This document shows, piece after piece, positions 1 through 9,034 of a stretch of 64,000 nucleotides of DNA (positions are counted from its first letter, which is position 1; each line of letters begins with the position of its first letter). The stretch is from NCBI GenBank assembly GCA_031432545.1, contig JAVKGX010000006.1, positions 1 through 64,000 of the forward strand, read 5' to 3'. The DNA is from Armatimonadota bacterium (lineage in GTDB: Bacteria > Sysuimicrobiota > Sysuimicrobiia > Sysuimicrobiales > Sysuimicrobiaceae). The notes under the pieces were generated by a model. That model saw nothing but the letters and a program-made list of their open reading frames with translations. It made no database searches and was not told the origin of the DNA. The translations under genes and the position numbers were made by a program.

Positions 1-680
1 AAGCGCTTCTTCGCCGTGCGCCGGGTTTTGGCGTCTCCATCTTCTGCGGCGACGAGGAGCGCTGCGTACGTCTCCACCGCCGCCTCGTTGTACCGCCGCT
101 CGAGGTCTGCGAGCAGCCCGGGGCCAGGGACCCGCAGGTGGATCTCCGCACGCTCGTCGTCCGGGATCCAGTTGGGCTCGCCGGCTTCCTCTGGGGCCGC
201 TATCCACATCTGCACGAGCGACATCGAGTGCCCGACCCGAGTGACCTTGGTGACGAGCGCCGCCAGCGCACGGGCCACGGGTTCCGGCGCCACAGCGTCG
301 GGCCAGACGAGATACACCCGGTCCTCGTCGAGCCAGGCCCGTGCGAAACTCCGCGGCTGGCGGTCGCGGGCGAGTTGAGGAACGGACTGGATGACGGCGG
401 TCGGCGGGTTAGTCTTGTCGCCCGGCTTGTCGTTGACAGGCACGTAGTGCGTGACGACCGCCCGTGGCGCGTGCGCGGGCGCGCGCAACGAAGGCGGCGG
501 AAGCGACTCCAGCCACTCGAGGGCCTGGCGTTCCTCGGGGGCCTGCCCCGTCTGGAAGTGCGCCGCCGCGAGCGCCATGAAGATCCGCGCGGGATGGGGC
601 GGCCACTCGGGGCGATCCCGCGCGTCAGCTTCACTCGCCGCGACAAACCCGTTGAGATAGCGAATTCCTACGGCGAGCAC
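1..680 (-). CDS. csb2: Type I-G (I-U) CRISPR-associated protein Csb2 (Cas5/Cas6-like), partial
   Basis: This is the 5' part of Csb2, the Cas5-like subunit (usually fused to Cas6) of the type I-G Cascade complex, which caps and processes crRNA. The gene runs off the left edge, so about 226 N-terminal residues are visible. The start reads VLAVGIRYLNGFVAAS, followed by RDRPEWPPHPARIFMALAAAHFQTG; this opening is typical of the GSU0054/Csb2 family. The chosen GTG start lies 2 bases after the csb1 stop, which implies translational coupling. The Cas6-like part, any cas3, cas8u and adaptation genes would have to lie left of the window. Confidence 0.85.
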   Translation of the reverse strand, partial: MLAVGIRYLNGFVAASEADARDRPEWPPHPARIFMALAAAHFQTGQAPEERQALEWLESLPPPSLRAPAHAPRAVVTHYVPVNDKPGDKTNPPTAVIQSVPQLARDRQPRSFARAWLDEDRVYLVWPDAVAPEPVARALAALVTKVTRVGHSMSLVQMWIAAPEEAGEPNWIPDDERAEIHLRVPGPGLLADLERRYNEAAVETYAALLVAAEDGDAKTRRTAKKR

Positions 681-682
681 CG

Positions 683-1915
683 TCAGGCCTCCGGAGCGGT
701 CTCCTTCATCGCTTCGATCTGACTCAGCCGAACGAGCTCCACCAGCTCCGGCAAGGGCTTCAACACGATAGGTTCCTCGGGCCAGGGGAGCCCCTGCTCC
801 TTCGCGCGAGCCGCTGCCTTGCACAGCAGCGCGACCGCCTCGTCGCCGCTGAGCGTGAAGCGCTGGGGCTCGGCGCCGGGCCGGTCGAGCAGCTCCCACA
901 CCATCGGTCCGTCCGGCCACAGGAGACAGCGTGATCGCAGGTCGGTGCCGGCCTCGAAGGCGAGCGTGGCAGCAGTGAGACCGAGCGCGGCCAGGACGGT
1001 GCGCGCCGCCACGTCCGTTTCTCCCCGCGGCGGCTGGCCATCGAGGGGGAATCGCAACCGGCGCAGCGCAATGAGCGACAGCGTGGTCGTCTGCTCCGCG
1101 TACTCGATGGTGAGGCCGGAGTTCGGCAACTCGAACGGCACGCTCGACAGCCCGAGCTTCGACGGCTGGACGGCCCCGCGCTCGTTCGCCTCGGCCACCC
1201 GGAATGTCGTCCGATCCTCAGAGGGAATGACGCGCACGTTCTTGCTCGTTTCGAACGGGTCGCGCCGCACGCCGCGGGCCCGATAATCGGCTTCCCACGC
1301 CGCCCCCACGCCCACGATCTCCGAAACCAGGGCCCGCTCGAACTTGGCGCCGAGTCCGCCTTTCGGGCCGGTCGAGTCCCACATGCCGAAGACGAGCGCC
1401 GTGGGGCAGAGCTCGAAGAGCGGCGTCGCGTTCGCCAGACCTACCGCATTGAGCGTCTTGCCCCTCGGTGACTTGCGGAACGGTTGGCCGTCGAGCTGGC
1501 TGTAGCGCAACGTGGCGTCCGCCAAGCGATGGGGGACCTGCAAGCTCGTAATCCGGCCGACCTTGTCGATTAGCCGTCCAGCCGCCTTGTCCGCCTCGAG
1601 GTCCCCCGTCGGGTCGTGCTCCGAGAAGTCGACGACGATGAGGGGCAGCCTGAGCCGGCCGGCATCCACCGCCTCCTGGAGCGCAGCCTCCATCCGGTTG
1701 GCCTGGCTCTGCACGCTGTCGAGCAGAACACATGTGACTGGCTCGTCGCGCCCAGGAATGCGTCGTTTCTCGATGGCATACATCGCCCCTGCAAAGGTCG
1801 GCGGAAACACCTTGTCGCCTGGGCCACCAGCGGGCTGGAGCCGCCGACGGCACCGGAACGCCGCCGCAGCTCCCACCACGGCGTTGTGAAGGACGTCCAA
1901 ACTCAAATCAGTCAT
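683..1915 (-). CDS. csb1: Type I-G (I-U) CRISPR-associated RAMP protein Csb1/Cas7
   Basis: Cas7-type backbone subunit of the type I-G CRISPR effector, which polymerises along the crRNA. The 410-residue product matches the GSU0053/Csb1 family by memory: it has VLLDSVQSQANRMEAAL near residue 65 and FGMWDSTGPKGGLGAKFERA near the middle. I chose the ATG at 1915 because the family usually begins MxDLSLDVL; an in-frame TTG/ATG extension to 2017 is open but reads as low-complexity. AAGGAG abuts the chosen ATG, an awkwardly short spacing, so the ATG at 1966 is a possible alternative. It is the first gene of its operon here, with rmuC and no cas3 or cas8 upstream. Confidence 0.88.
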   Translation of the reverse strand: MTDLSLDVLHNAVVGAAAAFRCRRRLQPAGGPGDKVFPPTFAGAMYAIEKRRIPGRDEPVTCVLLDSVQSQANRMEAALQEAVDAGRLRLPLIVVDFSEHDPTGDLEADKAAGRLIDKVGRITSLQVPHRLADATLRYSQLDGQPFRKSPRGKTLNAVGLANATPLFELCPTALVFGMWDSTGPKGGLGAKFERALVSEIVGVGAAWEADYRARGVRRDPFETSKNVRVIPSEDRTTFRVAEANERGAVQPSKLGLSSVPFELPNSGLTIEYAEQTTTLSLIALRRLRFPLDGQPPRGETDVAARTVLAALGLTAATLAFEAGTDLRSRCLLWPDGPMVWELLDRPGAEPQRFTLSGDEAVALLCKAAARAKEQGLPWPEEPIVLKPLPELVELVRLSQIEAMKETAPEA

Positions 1916-2029
1916 CTCCTTCGCCTCCCGATCGTGTCGTAGTCCCCCGGGGACCTCCCGATGCATTGAGATCCGAGACTCGACGCTCCCGGTGGCTCCG
2001 AGGTCGCGACGGCCCACAGACGTTTTCCA

Positions 2030-3571
2030 CTACCGTTCGACCTCGTCCGCTGCCCGGGGGTCACCCTCACCTCCTTCCGGGTCCGGGGAAAGCTCCGGAG
2101 CCGTGAGGGGGCGCGGGAGAGCTTCGACTGGCTGCAGGTCAGGCAGTTGCGCGCCGTCGGGCGCGGCCCGCAGCGCTTCGAAGCGGCGTGCGGAGACCAG
2201 TACCCTGTTCTCGAGTGCGCCAACGGAAGCGTTGTACGCTTCCACGGTGCGGCCCAGGCGCCTGCCGACCGTCACCCAGTGTTCGGCGAGGTTGGCGATG
2301 CGCTCGTACAGTTGTTTACCCAACTCGGCCACCTGGTAGGCGTTTTGCGCGAGGGCTTCCTGCCGCCATCCGTACGCCACGGCCTTTAGCAGGGCGATGA
2401 GGATCGTGGGGCTGGCGGGGATCACCCGCTGGCCGACGCCGAACTCAATCAGGCCGGGGTCCACCTCCAGGGCCGCGCTGAAGAAGGCCTCGCCCGGGAT
2501 GAACATGACGACGAAGTCGGGGGTGACCTCGAACTGGTCGAAGTAGGACTTGCGGCCCAGGTTCGCGATGTGGTTGCGCACGTGGGTCGCGTGCTGGGCG
2601 AGCAGGCGACGGCGGCTGTCCTCGTCGGGAGCTTCGATCGCGCCCAGGTAGGCTTCGACCGGCGCCTTGGCGTCCACGACCAGACGCCTACCGCCGGGCA
2701 GCTGCACGATCAAATCGGGCCGCAGACGGCCGTCTTCTCCCTGACCGGTGGCCTGCTCGACGAAGTCGCAGTGGGGCTGCATACCGGCCATCTCGACGAC
2801 CCGTTGCAGCTGCAGTTCGCCCCACCGGCCGCGCGCGGTCGGCTGCCGCAACGCCTTCACCAAGTTGGCGGTCTCGCTGTGCAGCCGCGGCAGGTGCAAC
2901 TCCGCAAGCTCCCGCAACTGCTGGGTGAGGGCGGCGTAAGCACTCACGCGCTGCCGCTCCAGATCGGCCAGGTAGGTGCGGACTCTGTCCATCTGTTCGT
3001 GCAGCGGCTTCACCAGGTCTTCGACCGCCTTCTGACGGGCACCGAGGTCCGCCTGGGCGGCCTGCTGGAACTTCGCGAGGTTCTCGCGCGCCAGCTGCAG
3101 GAAGGCTTCGTTGTTGGTTCGCAGCGCCTCGGCCGAAAGCGAACGGAACGCGTCGGAGAGTTTCGTCTGCGCTTCGTTGAGCAGCGCGAGCTTCTCGTCG
3201 GTCGCACGTCGCTCGTGTTGCAGTTGCCCCTGCAGCTCGGCCAGACGGCTGCGCAAAGTCGTCAACTCGCTCTCGCGTTCGCCAGCGACGGCCTCCAGGT
3301 CGCGGATCCGTGCGGCTTCGGATTCAGCGGCCGCACGGCGCGTGGCTTCCTCGTGGAGGCTGCGGCGCAACGCCTCTTCCCGGCCCGAGGCCTCCTCGAG
3401 CCTACGCGCCTGTTCCAAGCGCTCGGTCTCCAGACTGCGTACGCGCTCGCGCAACGCCGCCAGTTCGGATTCGTCCCGTCGGCGCCGTGCTTCAGCACGA
3501 GCCCACACGACGACGGCCGCGGCGAGCGCGCCCATCAGGATCCCGATGCCGAACTCGAACCACGCGGTCAC
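2030..3571 (-). CDS. rmuC: DNA recombination protein RmuC
   Basis: RmuC-family protein, 513 residues, a predicted membrane-anchored, nuclease-like protein linked to limiting inverted-repeat recombination. It has a single N-terminal membrane segment (about residues 5-23), a long coiled coil to about residue 230 rich in Arg, Glu and Ala, then the RmuC domain. That domain shows RGRWGELQLQRVVEMAGM, the GRRLVVDAKAP strand and VVMFIPGEAFFSAAL. The start is GTG with GGGAGG just upstream. It shares orientation with csb1, 114 bases away, and may lie in the same transcript, though functional coupling is not established. Confidence 0.92.
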   Translation of the reverse strand: MTAWFEFGIGILMGALAAAVVVWARAEARRRRDESELAALRERVRSLETERLEQARRLEEASGREEALRRSLHEEATRRAAAESEAARIRDLEAVAGERESELTTLRSRLAELQGQLQHERRATDEKLALLNEAQTKLSDAFRSLSAEALRTNNEAFLQLARENLAKFQQAAQADLGARQKAVEDLVKPLHEQMDRVRTYLADLERQRVSAYAALTQQLRELAELHLPRLHSETANLVKALRQPTARGRWGELQLQRVVEMAGMQPHCDFVEQATGQGEDGRLRPDLIVQLPGGRRLVVDAKAPVEAYLGAIEAPDEDSRRRLLAQHATHVRNHIANLGRKSYFDQFEVTPDFVVMFIPGEAFFSAALEVDPGLIEFGVGQRVIPASPTILIALLKAVAYGWRQEALAQNAYQVAELGKQLYERIANLAEHWVTVGRRLGRTVEAYNASVGALENRVLVSARRFEALRAAPDGAQLPDLQPVEALPRPLTAPELSPDPEGGEGDPRAADEVER

Positions 3572-4010
3572 CGCTGCCTCCCGGTGACGGGTCGGCCATC
3601 ACCGCCTAGCCGTGTGCACCGGCTCCTCTCCGGAGTGAACGCGCCGCCTGCCAGTTTTCGCACCCCGATCCCGATTGACTCGTATGCCCAGGTGGTCCGG
3701 CCAGATCTCGCGAAGCAAACGCTGCGGCGACGTTGGGGACTGTGGGGAGCTTGGGACCCCTGTGGTTCCGAAATTCTCTGACCGTTTTTCTACGCTACAG
3801 GTAGCACACGGCCGTCAGCTCGTCAAACAACTTCGGTGTGGATCCACGAGAGGCCATCCGACCGGCGGCGAACGCAGACGGCGTGGATGTCAATACCCCT
3901 CCGGGCGGCGTTGGTACCGTGGGTCATTCCGGTTCGGCACCGAGACGCCGGAGGACGCGGCGCCGGCGTACTGCCGGGCTCCGCATGGCCACACGTCCCG
4001 CTCCGTGGTG
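3572..4010. other. Intergenic spacer with no recognised gene
   Basis: About 440 bases between the divergent rmuC and XRE genes. I see no tRNA, repeat array or credible short gene. It must hold the rmuC promoter; no convincing -35/-10 pair was found for it. A T-rich run (3784-3788) next to a TACGCT box is the only less GC-rich patch. Confidence 0.5.
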
Positions 4011-4046
4011 TTCTGGATCGATCAGCGGGGGCGTTACAATGGGCGC
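4011..4046 (+). promoter_or_regulatory. Leaderless promoter of the XRE regulator
   Basis: TACAAT at 4035-4040 is followed by exactly 6 bases (gggcgc) and then the ATG at 4047, so transcription should start at or next to the A of the start codon. A weak -35 candidate, TTCTGG, sits at 4011-4016 with an 18-base spacer. No Shine-Dalgarno sequence precedes the ATG. Confidence 0.6.
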
Positions 4047-4451
4047 ATGCGGCTGCACGAACGCCTCCGCGAGGTGCGGCGCCACCGCGGCCTGACTCTC
4101 GTCGACGTCCGCGAGAAGACCGGCCTGTCGGTCTCTTACCTGTCCGACCTGGAGCGGGGGCGGTCCAACCCGAGCTTCGAGACCCTCGAGCGGCTGGCGC
4201 GGGCCTACGATATGTCGGTGCTGGACCTGTTGTCCGGCGTGGAAGAAGCCGGCGAGGCGACGCCCGAGGGGCTGCCCCCCGGTCTGGCAGAACTCGTGAA
4301 AGAAGGAAGAGTGGACATCGAGACGGCCCGCGACCTGAGCCGGATCGAGTTGCGCGGCCGTAGGCCCCGCACGAAGGAAGATTGGGAGTTGCTCTACCTC
4401 AACATCCGACGGCTGCTGATCCCCCCGGACGACCGGACCTCCGAACCGTGA
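4047..4451 (+). CDS. XRE-family helix-turn-helix regulator
   Basis: Small DNA-binding regulator of 134 residues with an N-terminal Cro/CI-type HTH (about residues 4-60): LREVRRHRGLTLVDVREKTG then SVSYLSDLERGRSNPSFETL. The C-terminal half is predicted helical and may dimerise. The ATG at 4047 fits the HTH boundary and the leaderless -10 box. Its stop overlaps the GTG of the next gene (GTGA), which encodes an ImmA/IrrE-like metallopeptidase. By analogy with DdrO/IrrE in Deinococcus and ImmR/ImmA in ICEBs1, the protease probably cleaves this repressor; this is inference from gene order. Confidence 0.85.
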   Translation: MRLHERLREVRRHRGLTLVDVREKTGLSVSYLSDLERGRSNPSFETLERLARAYDMSVLDLLSGVEEAGEATPEGLPPGLAELVKEGRVDIETARDLSRIELRGRRPRTKEDWELLYLNIRRLLIPPDDRTSEP

Positions 4452-5305
4452 CCCCAGACGACGAACTGGAAACCCGGATGATCGACCTCGTGCGGCGCGT
4501 CTGCCGCGAGCACCCCAGCTGCCATGATCCCGAAGCTCTGGCCACAGCGCTCGGGTTGCGCACGCTGCGAGGCGACCTCGCAGAGTGGGAGGGCGGCCTG
4601 GTGGGGGACGCGGTCGTTGTCGACCCGAGTCGCCCTGCCAGGCGGGCCCTGTTCACCGCCTACCACGAGATCGCACACCACCTGATCCGTCGGGACGATT
4701 CGCTGCTGGCGCTGCTGCACGACCAATACCCCCGCCAGGAGGATTTCGAACGCACGTGCGAGCGTCTGTGCAACATCGGCGCGGCCGAGTTCCTCGTGCC
4801 GCGGGACCTCGTGGTGCGCACGTGGCGCGAACGCGGTTTCGGGATCCGCCTGGTGCCGGTGCTCTACGACGCGACAGGGGCTTCGGCCACGGCGGTGTGC
4901 GTCCAACTGGGGTTGCTGGCTCCTCACGCATGCGTTGCCGTTGTCGCGCGGATGGTCCGCATGGTGGACGGCGAGCAGGCCGCACTGCTGCTTGGCGCCG
5001 AGGAGCGGACCGGGCTTGCGGTCGACGTCAGCGTTTCGTCCCGGTCCATGAAGTACTCCGTCGCGCGGGGGACACCGATTCCGCCAGGACACCTGCTGCA
5101 CACCGCCGCACGCGCCCACGAGCGAGAAGTGGTGGCGGGCAAAGACCGGATTCCGTTCCGGACGGGAAGGGCGTGGGTCGTGGACTGCGAAGCCCTCAGG
5201 CTGAGAAGCCAGGTCTTTGCGTTGTTCCACGCGAACCGCAAGCCCGATTGGAACCCCGACCAGGTCCTTTTGCCTTTCGGTTCCGGCTCACCGTGGGGTC
5301 TCTGA
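4448..5305 (+). CDS. ImmA/IrrE family metallo-endopeptidase
   Basis: Predicted zinc peptidase of 285 residues from the GTG that overlaps the XRE stop. The zinc motif H73-E-I-A-H77 lies in the sequence AYHEIAHHLIRR, and a distal ERLCNIGAAEFLVP segment matches the COG2856 pattern with its downstream acidic ligand. The C-terminal region (about 150-285) is longer than ImmA and resembles the sensor-like extension of IrrE; its ligand is unknown. The paired repressor is the likely substrate. The gene ends inside a strong hairpin shared with the convergent smc gene. Confidence 0.85.
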   Translation: MTPDDELETRMIDLVRRVCREHPSCHDPEALATALGLRTLRGDLAEWEGGLVGDAVVVDPSRPARRALFTAYHEIAHHLIRRDDSLLALLHDQYPRQEDFERTCERLCNIGAAEFLVPRDLVVRTWRERGFGIRLVPVLYDATGASATAVCVQLGLLAPHACVAVVARMVRMVDGEQAALLLGAEERTGLAVDVSVSSRSMKYSVARGTPIPPGHLLHTAARAHEREVVAGKDRIPFRTGRAWVVDCEALRLRSQVFALFHANRKPDWNPDQVLLPFGSGSPWGL

Positions 5306-5323
5306 CACCTGGTGTCAGAGACC
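5297..5323. terminator. Bidirectional hairpin between convergent genes
   Basis: GGTCTCTGACACC (5297-5309), one central T, then GGTGTCAGAGACC (5311-5323) form a perfect 13-bp inverted repeat between the immA/irrE-like gene and smc. The upstream gene's TGA stop is within the first arm. A short GTTTG follows. It probably terminates both transcripts. Confidence 0.7.
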
Positions 5324-5328
5324 GTTTG

Positions 5329-8300
5329 CTACCGGGCGGCTACGGGTTCGCGGGCCGCGGTCTCTCGCTCGGCCATCCGAACTGAGACGATCGAAGACAC
5401 ACCCGGTTCATGCATCGTCACCCCGTACAGGACGTCGGCGGACTCCATCGTCGCCTTGTTGTGGGTGATGATCACGATCTGGGTGCGTCGCGACAGTTCG
5501 TGCAGCAGATCGGTCACGCGGCGGGTGTTGACGTCGTCGAGAGCCGCCTCGATCTCGTCGAAAACACAGAACGGACTGGGGTGCACACGCAGCAGCGCGA
5601 ACACCAGGGCCAGGGCAACCATCACCCGTTCCCCACCCGACAGCGCACCCAAGGACTTCACCTTCTTGCCGGGGGGTTGGGCGAGCATCTCGATCCCCTC
5701 TTCACCTTTGTCGTCGGTGACGATCCGCAACGAGGCGGTCCCGCCGCCGAACAGCCGGCGGAAGCAGTCGGCGAACTGGGCATCGACCGCGTCGAAGGTC
5801 TCCGCGAACCTGCGCTTGAGGATGTGCTCCAGACGTCCGCTCAGCTCGAGCAGCGCCTCCCGCGCGGCGGTCAGGTCGTCGGCCTGGGCGCGCAGCTCTT
5901 CGCAGCGCGAGGAGACCTGCTCGTACTCGTCGATCGCACGCAGGTTCACCTGCCCCAGCGACGCGATCAACCCACGCAGGCCCTCCAGCTCGTCGAGCAA
6001 CGCGTCCCGGTCGATCCGGTCAGGCGATGCGGCCTCGGCCTCTTCGAAGGGGATCCCGTGCTCGTCGAGGATGCGCCGCGCGGCGGCTTCCTGCTCGGCT
6101 TCGAGTTGCGCGCGGCGGACCTCCAGACGGTGCACGCCTTCTTCCTGCTCACGCTCGGCGGCGCGCGCGGATTGTGAGCGCGCCTCCAGTTCGACGATCG
6201 CGGCTTCGAGGGCGTCCCGCTCGGTGCTCAGCGTCTGAATGCGCTCCCGCGCGTGGGCTTCCGCGTCGCGCAGTACATCCAGGCGCGACTGGGCCGCGGC
6301 GTGCTCGGCCTGGAGATCGGCGGACTGCGCCGCCCCTTGCGCGATGTCCGAGCGCAACGCCGCTGCGCGCGCCTCTATCCTGGTCAGGTCAGCCTCCCGC
6401 TCCTGCAGCCGCAGACCCAGGCCCGTATGCGCCGTCTCGGCTTCGGCAACCCGAATGCGCAGGGCGGTCAACTCATCCCACACTGCCCGACGGGCTTGCT
6501 CGGCGGACTCGGCGCGCTCGCGCGCCACTGCCAGCGCGCGCTCGGCCTGCCCGAGCTCGGCGTCCAGCGCGGCGAGGTCGGCCTGCAGCCGCTGTTCCTG
6601 CGACCGAAGCTCCTCCAGCGCCACGCGCAATTTGCCGTAGCGCACCTCGAGGTCGTGCTCGACCCGCGGGCGGCGGCTGAGCTCTTCGGCGACCATGGCC
6701 GCCGCTTGCCGGGCTCGCCCGAGCCGCGCCTGCTCCGCATCGACCAACTCCGAGGTGGAGGAGATCCGGGCGTCGAGGCGGGCGAGTCGCTGGGTGACCT
6801 CCTCCCGTCGCGCCTGCAACTCGGCGGCGCGCGCGTCGGCGGCGGCGATCGAGCATCGGAGCGTCGCGATCTCCTGCGGACGCCCCAGTGGTCGGTTGTC
6901 GCCTCTACGCCCGCCTGACAGCACGCCGTCGGGGTCGAGTACCTCGCCCGCCAGCGTGACGATCCGGCCGCCGTAACCGGCCCCGCGCAGACGCAGCGCG
7001 GCGTCCAGGTCGTCGACGACCACCGCCCCGCGCAGGGCGGCGCGCACGAACGGTTCGACCATCGGCGCACACCGCACCAGGTCGAACGCGTCGCCGACCA
7101 CATCCGATCCGGCGGGACGGTCCGGCGCGTTGGGGGCGTCGGGCACCGCATCCAGCGGCAGGAGCGTGGCGCGGGCGGTGCCGTGTTCGCGCAGGTACTC
7201 CAGCGCCGTCCGCGCGGCGGCCACCGAGTCGGTGACGAGTCCGAACAGCCGGTCGCCGAGCGCGGCCTCCACGGCGGCGCGGTGGTCGCGGTCGGTGTCC
7301 ACGAAATCGACGAGCGCGCCGCGCACCCCCCTGAACCGTTCGGGTTCGGCGCGTTGGGCGAGGAGGACTTCTCGGGCGCCCTGTTCGTAGCCTAGCAACT
7401 CCGCCTGCGCCTCTTCGAGCAGCCGCAGACGGGTCAGGTGCGCCTGCCGATCAAAGGCGATGGAGTGCTCCCGCGCAGTGATCCGGTCCAGCTCGGCGGC
7501 GAGCGTGCCGCGCTCGGCGCTCAGCTCGTCCAGTGCGGACCGCGCCGCACGTAGACGCTCGGAGACCGCGGCGACCTCGCGTTCCAGGTCGGCGCGCCGG
7601 GTCTCGGTCGAAACGCGCTCTTCTTGCATCCGTTCCAGTTGCGCGCGGGCGTCGTGCTCCTGGGACCGCACGGCGGCCATCCGTTCTGCCAGGGCCGCGA
7701 GTTCTGCCGCGGTCTGCGAGCGGGCGCGCTGCAACTCCACCAGATCGGAGCGGGCTTGGTCCGCGCCGACTTCCGCGTCGTGCAGATCCCTCGTCGCGCC
7801 CTCGAACCGGGCTTCGGCCTGCGCGCAGGTCGCGCGCAGCGCGATCACCTCGGAGCCCAGCCTAACGTGCTGCGACCGCAGGTCTTCGACCGCGGACGCC
7901 GCGCGCTCGCGATCCGCTTCGATTTGGGCCAGGTCCTCCCGCAGCCGCTCGCCGCGCTCGGTCGCCGCCCGCAGCCGCTCCCCAACCAGATCCATGGCCC
8001 TGGCCGCCTCGCTGAGGCTCCCCACCGCCTTCACGAGTTCCTGCTGGGCGGCGTCGTGCGCGCGCACCACCTCCTGCAGGCGCTGGCGGGTCTGGGTCAG
8101 CTCGCGCTCTGCGGTGCGCACCTCCTCCCTGGCGTGGTCGCGGCGCTGGGATGCGGCCTCGTACTGCGCGGCGACGCGTTTGGCCGCCGCCCGCAAGCGA
8201 CGGGTTTCCTCCACACGTATGTACAGTTCGGTCTGCTTTGCCCTCCGTTCGTAGTCCCGGTAGCGTTGTACGACCTCGGCCTGGGATGCCAGGCGGTTTT

Positions 8301-8904
8301 TCTGGTCGTCGAGTTCGGCGAGGAGGTCGGTGATCCGCACAAGGTTGTGCTGCGCCTGGAGCAGGCGGCGCTCGGTCTCCCGCAGCTTGCGCTTGTAGCG
8401 GGCCAACCCGGCGGCTTCCTCCAGCAGCGCACGCCGCTCTTCGGGTGAGGCGTCGAGGATAGCGTCCACTTCGCCCTGTCCGATCATCGCGTACGATCGG
8501 CCGCCGAGCCCCGTGCCCAAGAACAGCATCTGGATGTCGCGCAACCGGCACGGTACGCGGTTGAGGAAGTACTCCCCCTCCCCGGCCCGGGTCGCGCGGC
8601 GGGTGACGGTGATCTCCGCGAAGTCCACGGGGAGCATGCCGGACTCGTTGTCGATCGTGAGGTCGACCTGGGCGAGTCCGTGTGCGCGGCGATCGGCGGC
8701 GCCGGCGAAGATCACGTCGTCCATGCGGTGGGTGCGCAGCGCGCGCCACGACGTCTCGCCCAGCACCCAGCGGATCGCGTCGAAGATGTTGCTCTTGCCG
8801 GATCCGTTGGGGCCGACGATCGCGGTGATGCCGGGGCCGAAGTCGAGCTCGGTGCGGTCGGCGAACGTCTTGAAACCCTGCAGTTCGAGGCGCTTGAGGT
8901 GCAT
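5329..8904 (-). CDS. smc: Chromosome segregation protein SMC
   Basis: Structural maintenance of chromosomes ATPase, 1191 residues, normal for bacterial SMC. The start MHLKRLELQGFKTFADRTEL has GGAGG 6 bases upstream. Walker A is GPNGSGKSN near residue 32. Two long coiled coils flank a hinge (about 510-660) that contains FRGVRGALVDFV and the DPDGVLSGGRRG loop. The C-terminal head carries the ABC signature LSGGERVMVALALVFAL and Walker B CVFDEIEAALDD. It condenses and segregates DNA with ScpA and ScpB, which are not in this window. Confidence 0.97.
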   Translation of the reverse strand: MHLKRLELQGFKTFADRTELDFGPGITAIVGPNGSGKSNIFDAIRWVLGETSWRALRTHRMDDVIFAGAADRRAHGLAQVDLTIDNESGMLPVDFAEITVTRRATRAGEGEYFLNRVPCRLRDIQMLFLGTGLGGRSYAMIGQGEVDAILDASPEERRALLEEAAGLARYKRKLRETERRLLQAQHNLVRITDLLAELDDQKNRLASQAEVVQRYRDYERRAKQTELYIRVEETRRLRAAAKRVAAQYEAASQRRDHAREEVRTAERELTQTRQRLQEVVRAHDAAQQELVKAVGSLSEAARAMDLVGERLRAATERGERLREDLAQIEADRERAASAVEDLRSQHVRLGSEVIALRATCAQAEARFEGATRDLHDAEVGADQARSDLVELQRARSQTAAELAALAERMAAVRSQEHDARAQLERMQEERVSTETRRADLEREVAAVSERLRAARSALDELSAERGTLAAELDRITAREHSIAFDRQAHLTRLRLLEEAQAELLGYEQGAREVLLAQRAEPERFRGVRGALVDFVDTDRDHRAAVEAALGDRLFGLVTDSVAAARTALEYLREHGTARATLLPLDAVPDAPNAPDRPAGSDVVGDAFDLVRCAPMVEPFVRAALRGAVVVDDLDAALRLRGAGYGGRIVTLAGEVLDPDGVLSGGRRGDNRPLGRPQEIATLRCSIAAADARAAELQARREEVTQRLARLDARISSTSELVDAEQARLGRARQAAAMVAEELSRRPRVEHDLEVRYGKLRVALEELRSQEQRLQADLAALDAELGQAERALAVARERAESAEQARRAVWDELTALRIRVAEAETAHTGLGLRLQEREADLTRIEARAAALRSDIAQGAAQSADLQAEHAAAQSRLDVLRDAEAHARERIQTLSTERDALEAAIVELEARSQSARAAEREQEEGVHRLEVRRAQLEAEQEAAARRILDEHGIPFEEAEAASPDRIDRDALLDELEGLRGLIASLGQVNLRAIDEYEQVSSRCEELRAQADDLTAAREALLELSGRLEHILKRRFAETFDAVDAQFADCFRRLFGGGTASLRIVTDDKGEEGIEMLAQPPGKKVKSLGALSGGERVMVALALVFALLRVHPSPFCVFDEIEAALDDVNTRRVTDLLHELSRRTQIVIITHNKATMESADVLYGVTMHEPGVSSIVSVRMAERETAAREPVAAR

Positions 8905-9034
8905 CGCGTTCCTCCGTGTGCGCTGCGTCAAAAGCTGCGGACTTCGGCGTGATCTCGCTGTGACGGCCTCAGCCCCTACTTTGAACCGCTGGCGCGGCGG
9001 TTGCAAGGCCCTCCGGGCGCCGGCAGCAGCGCCC

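Noticed and set aside
2570-3781. A 403-codon plus-strand open frame opposite rmuC
   Set aside because: Antisense shadow of the rmuC coiled coil and catalytic domain; no recognisable fold.
3572-4046. A tRNA or small RNA gene in the longest spacer near the left end
   Set aside because: No T-loop (GGTTCGAATCC-like) with matching acceptor stem was found on either strand.
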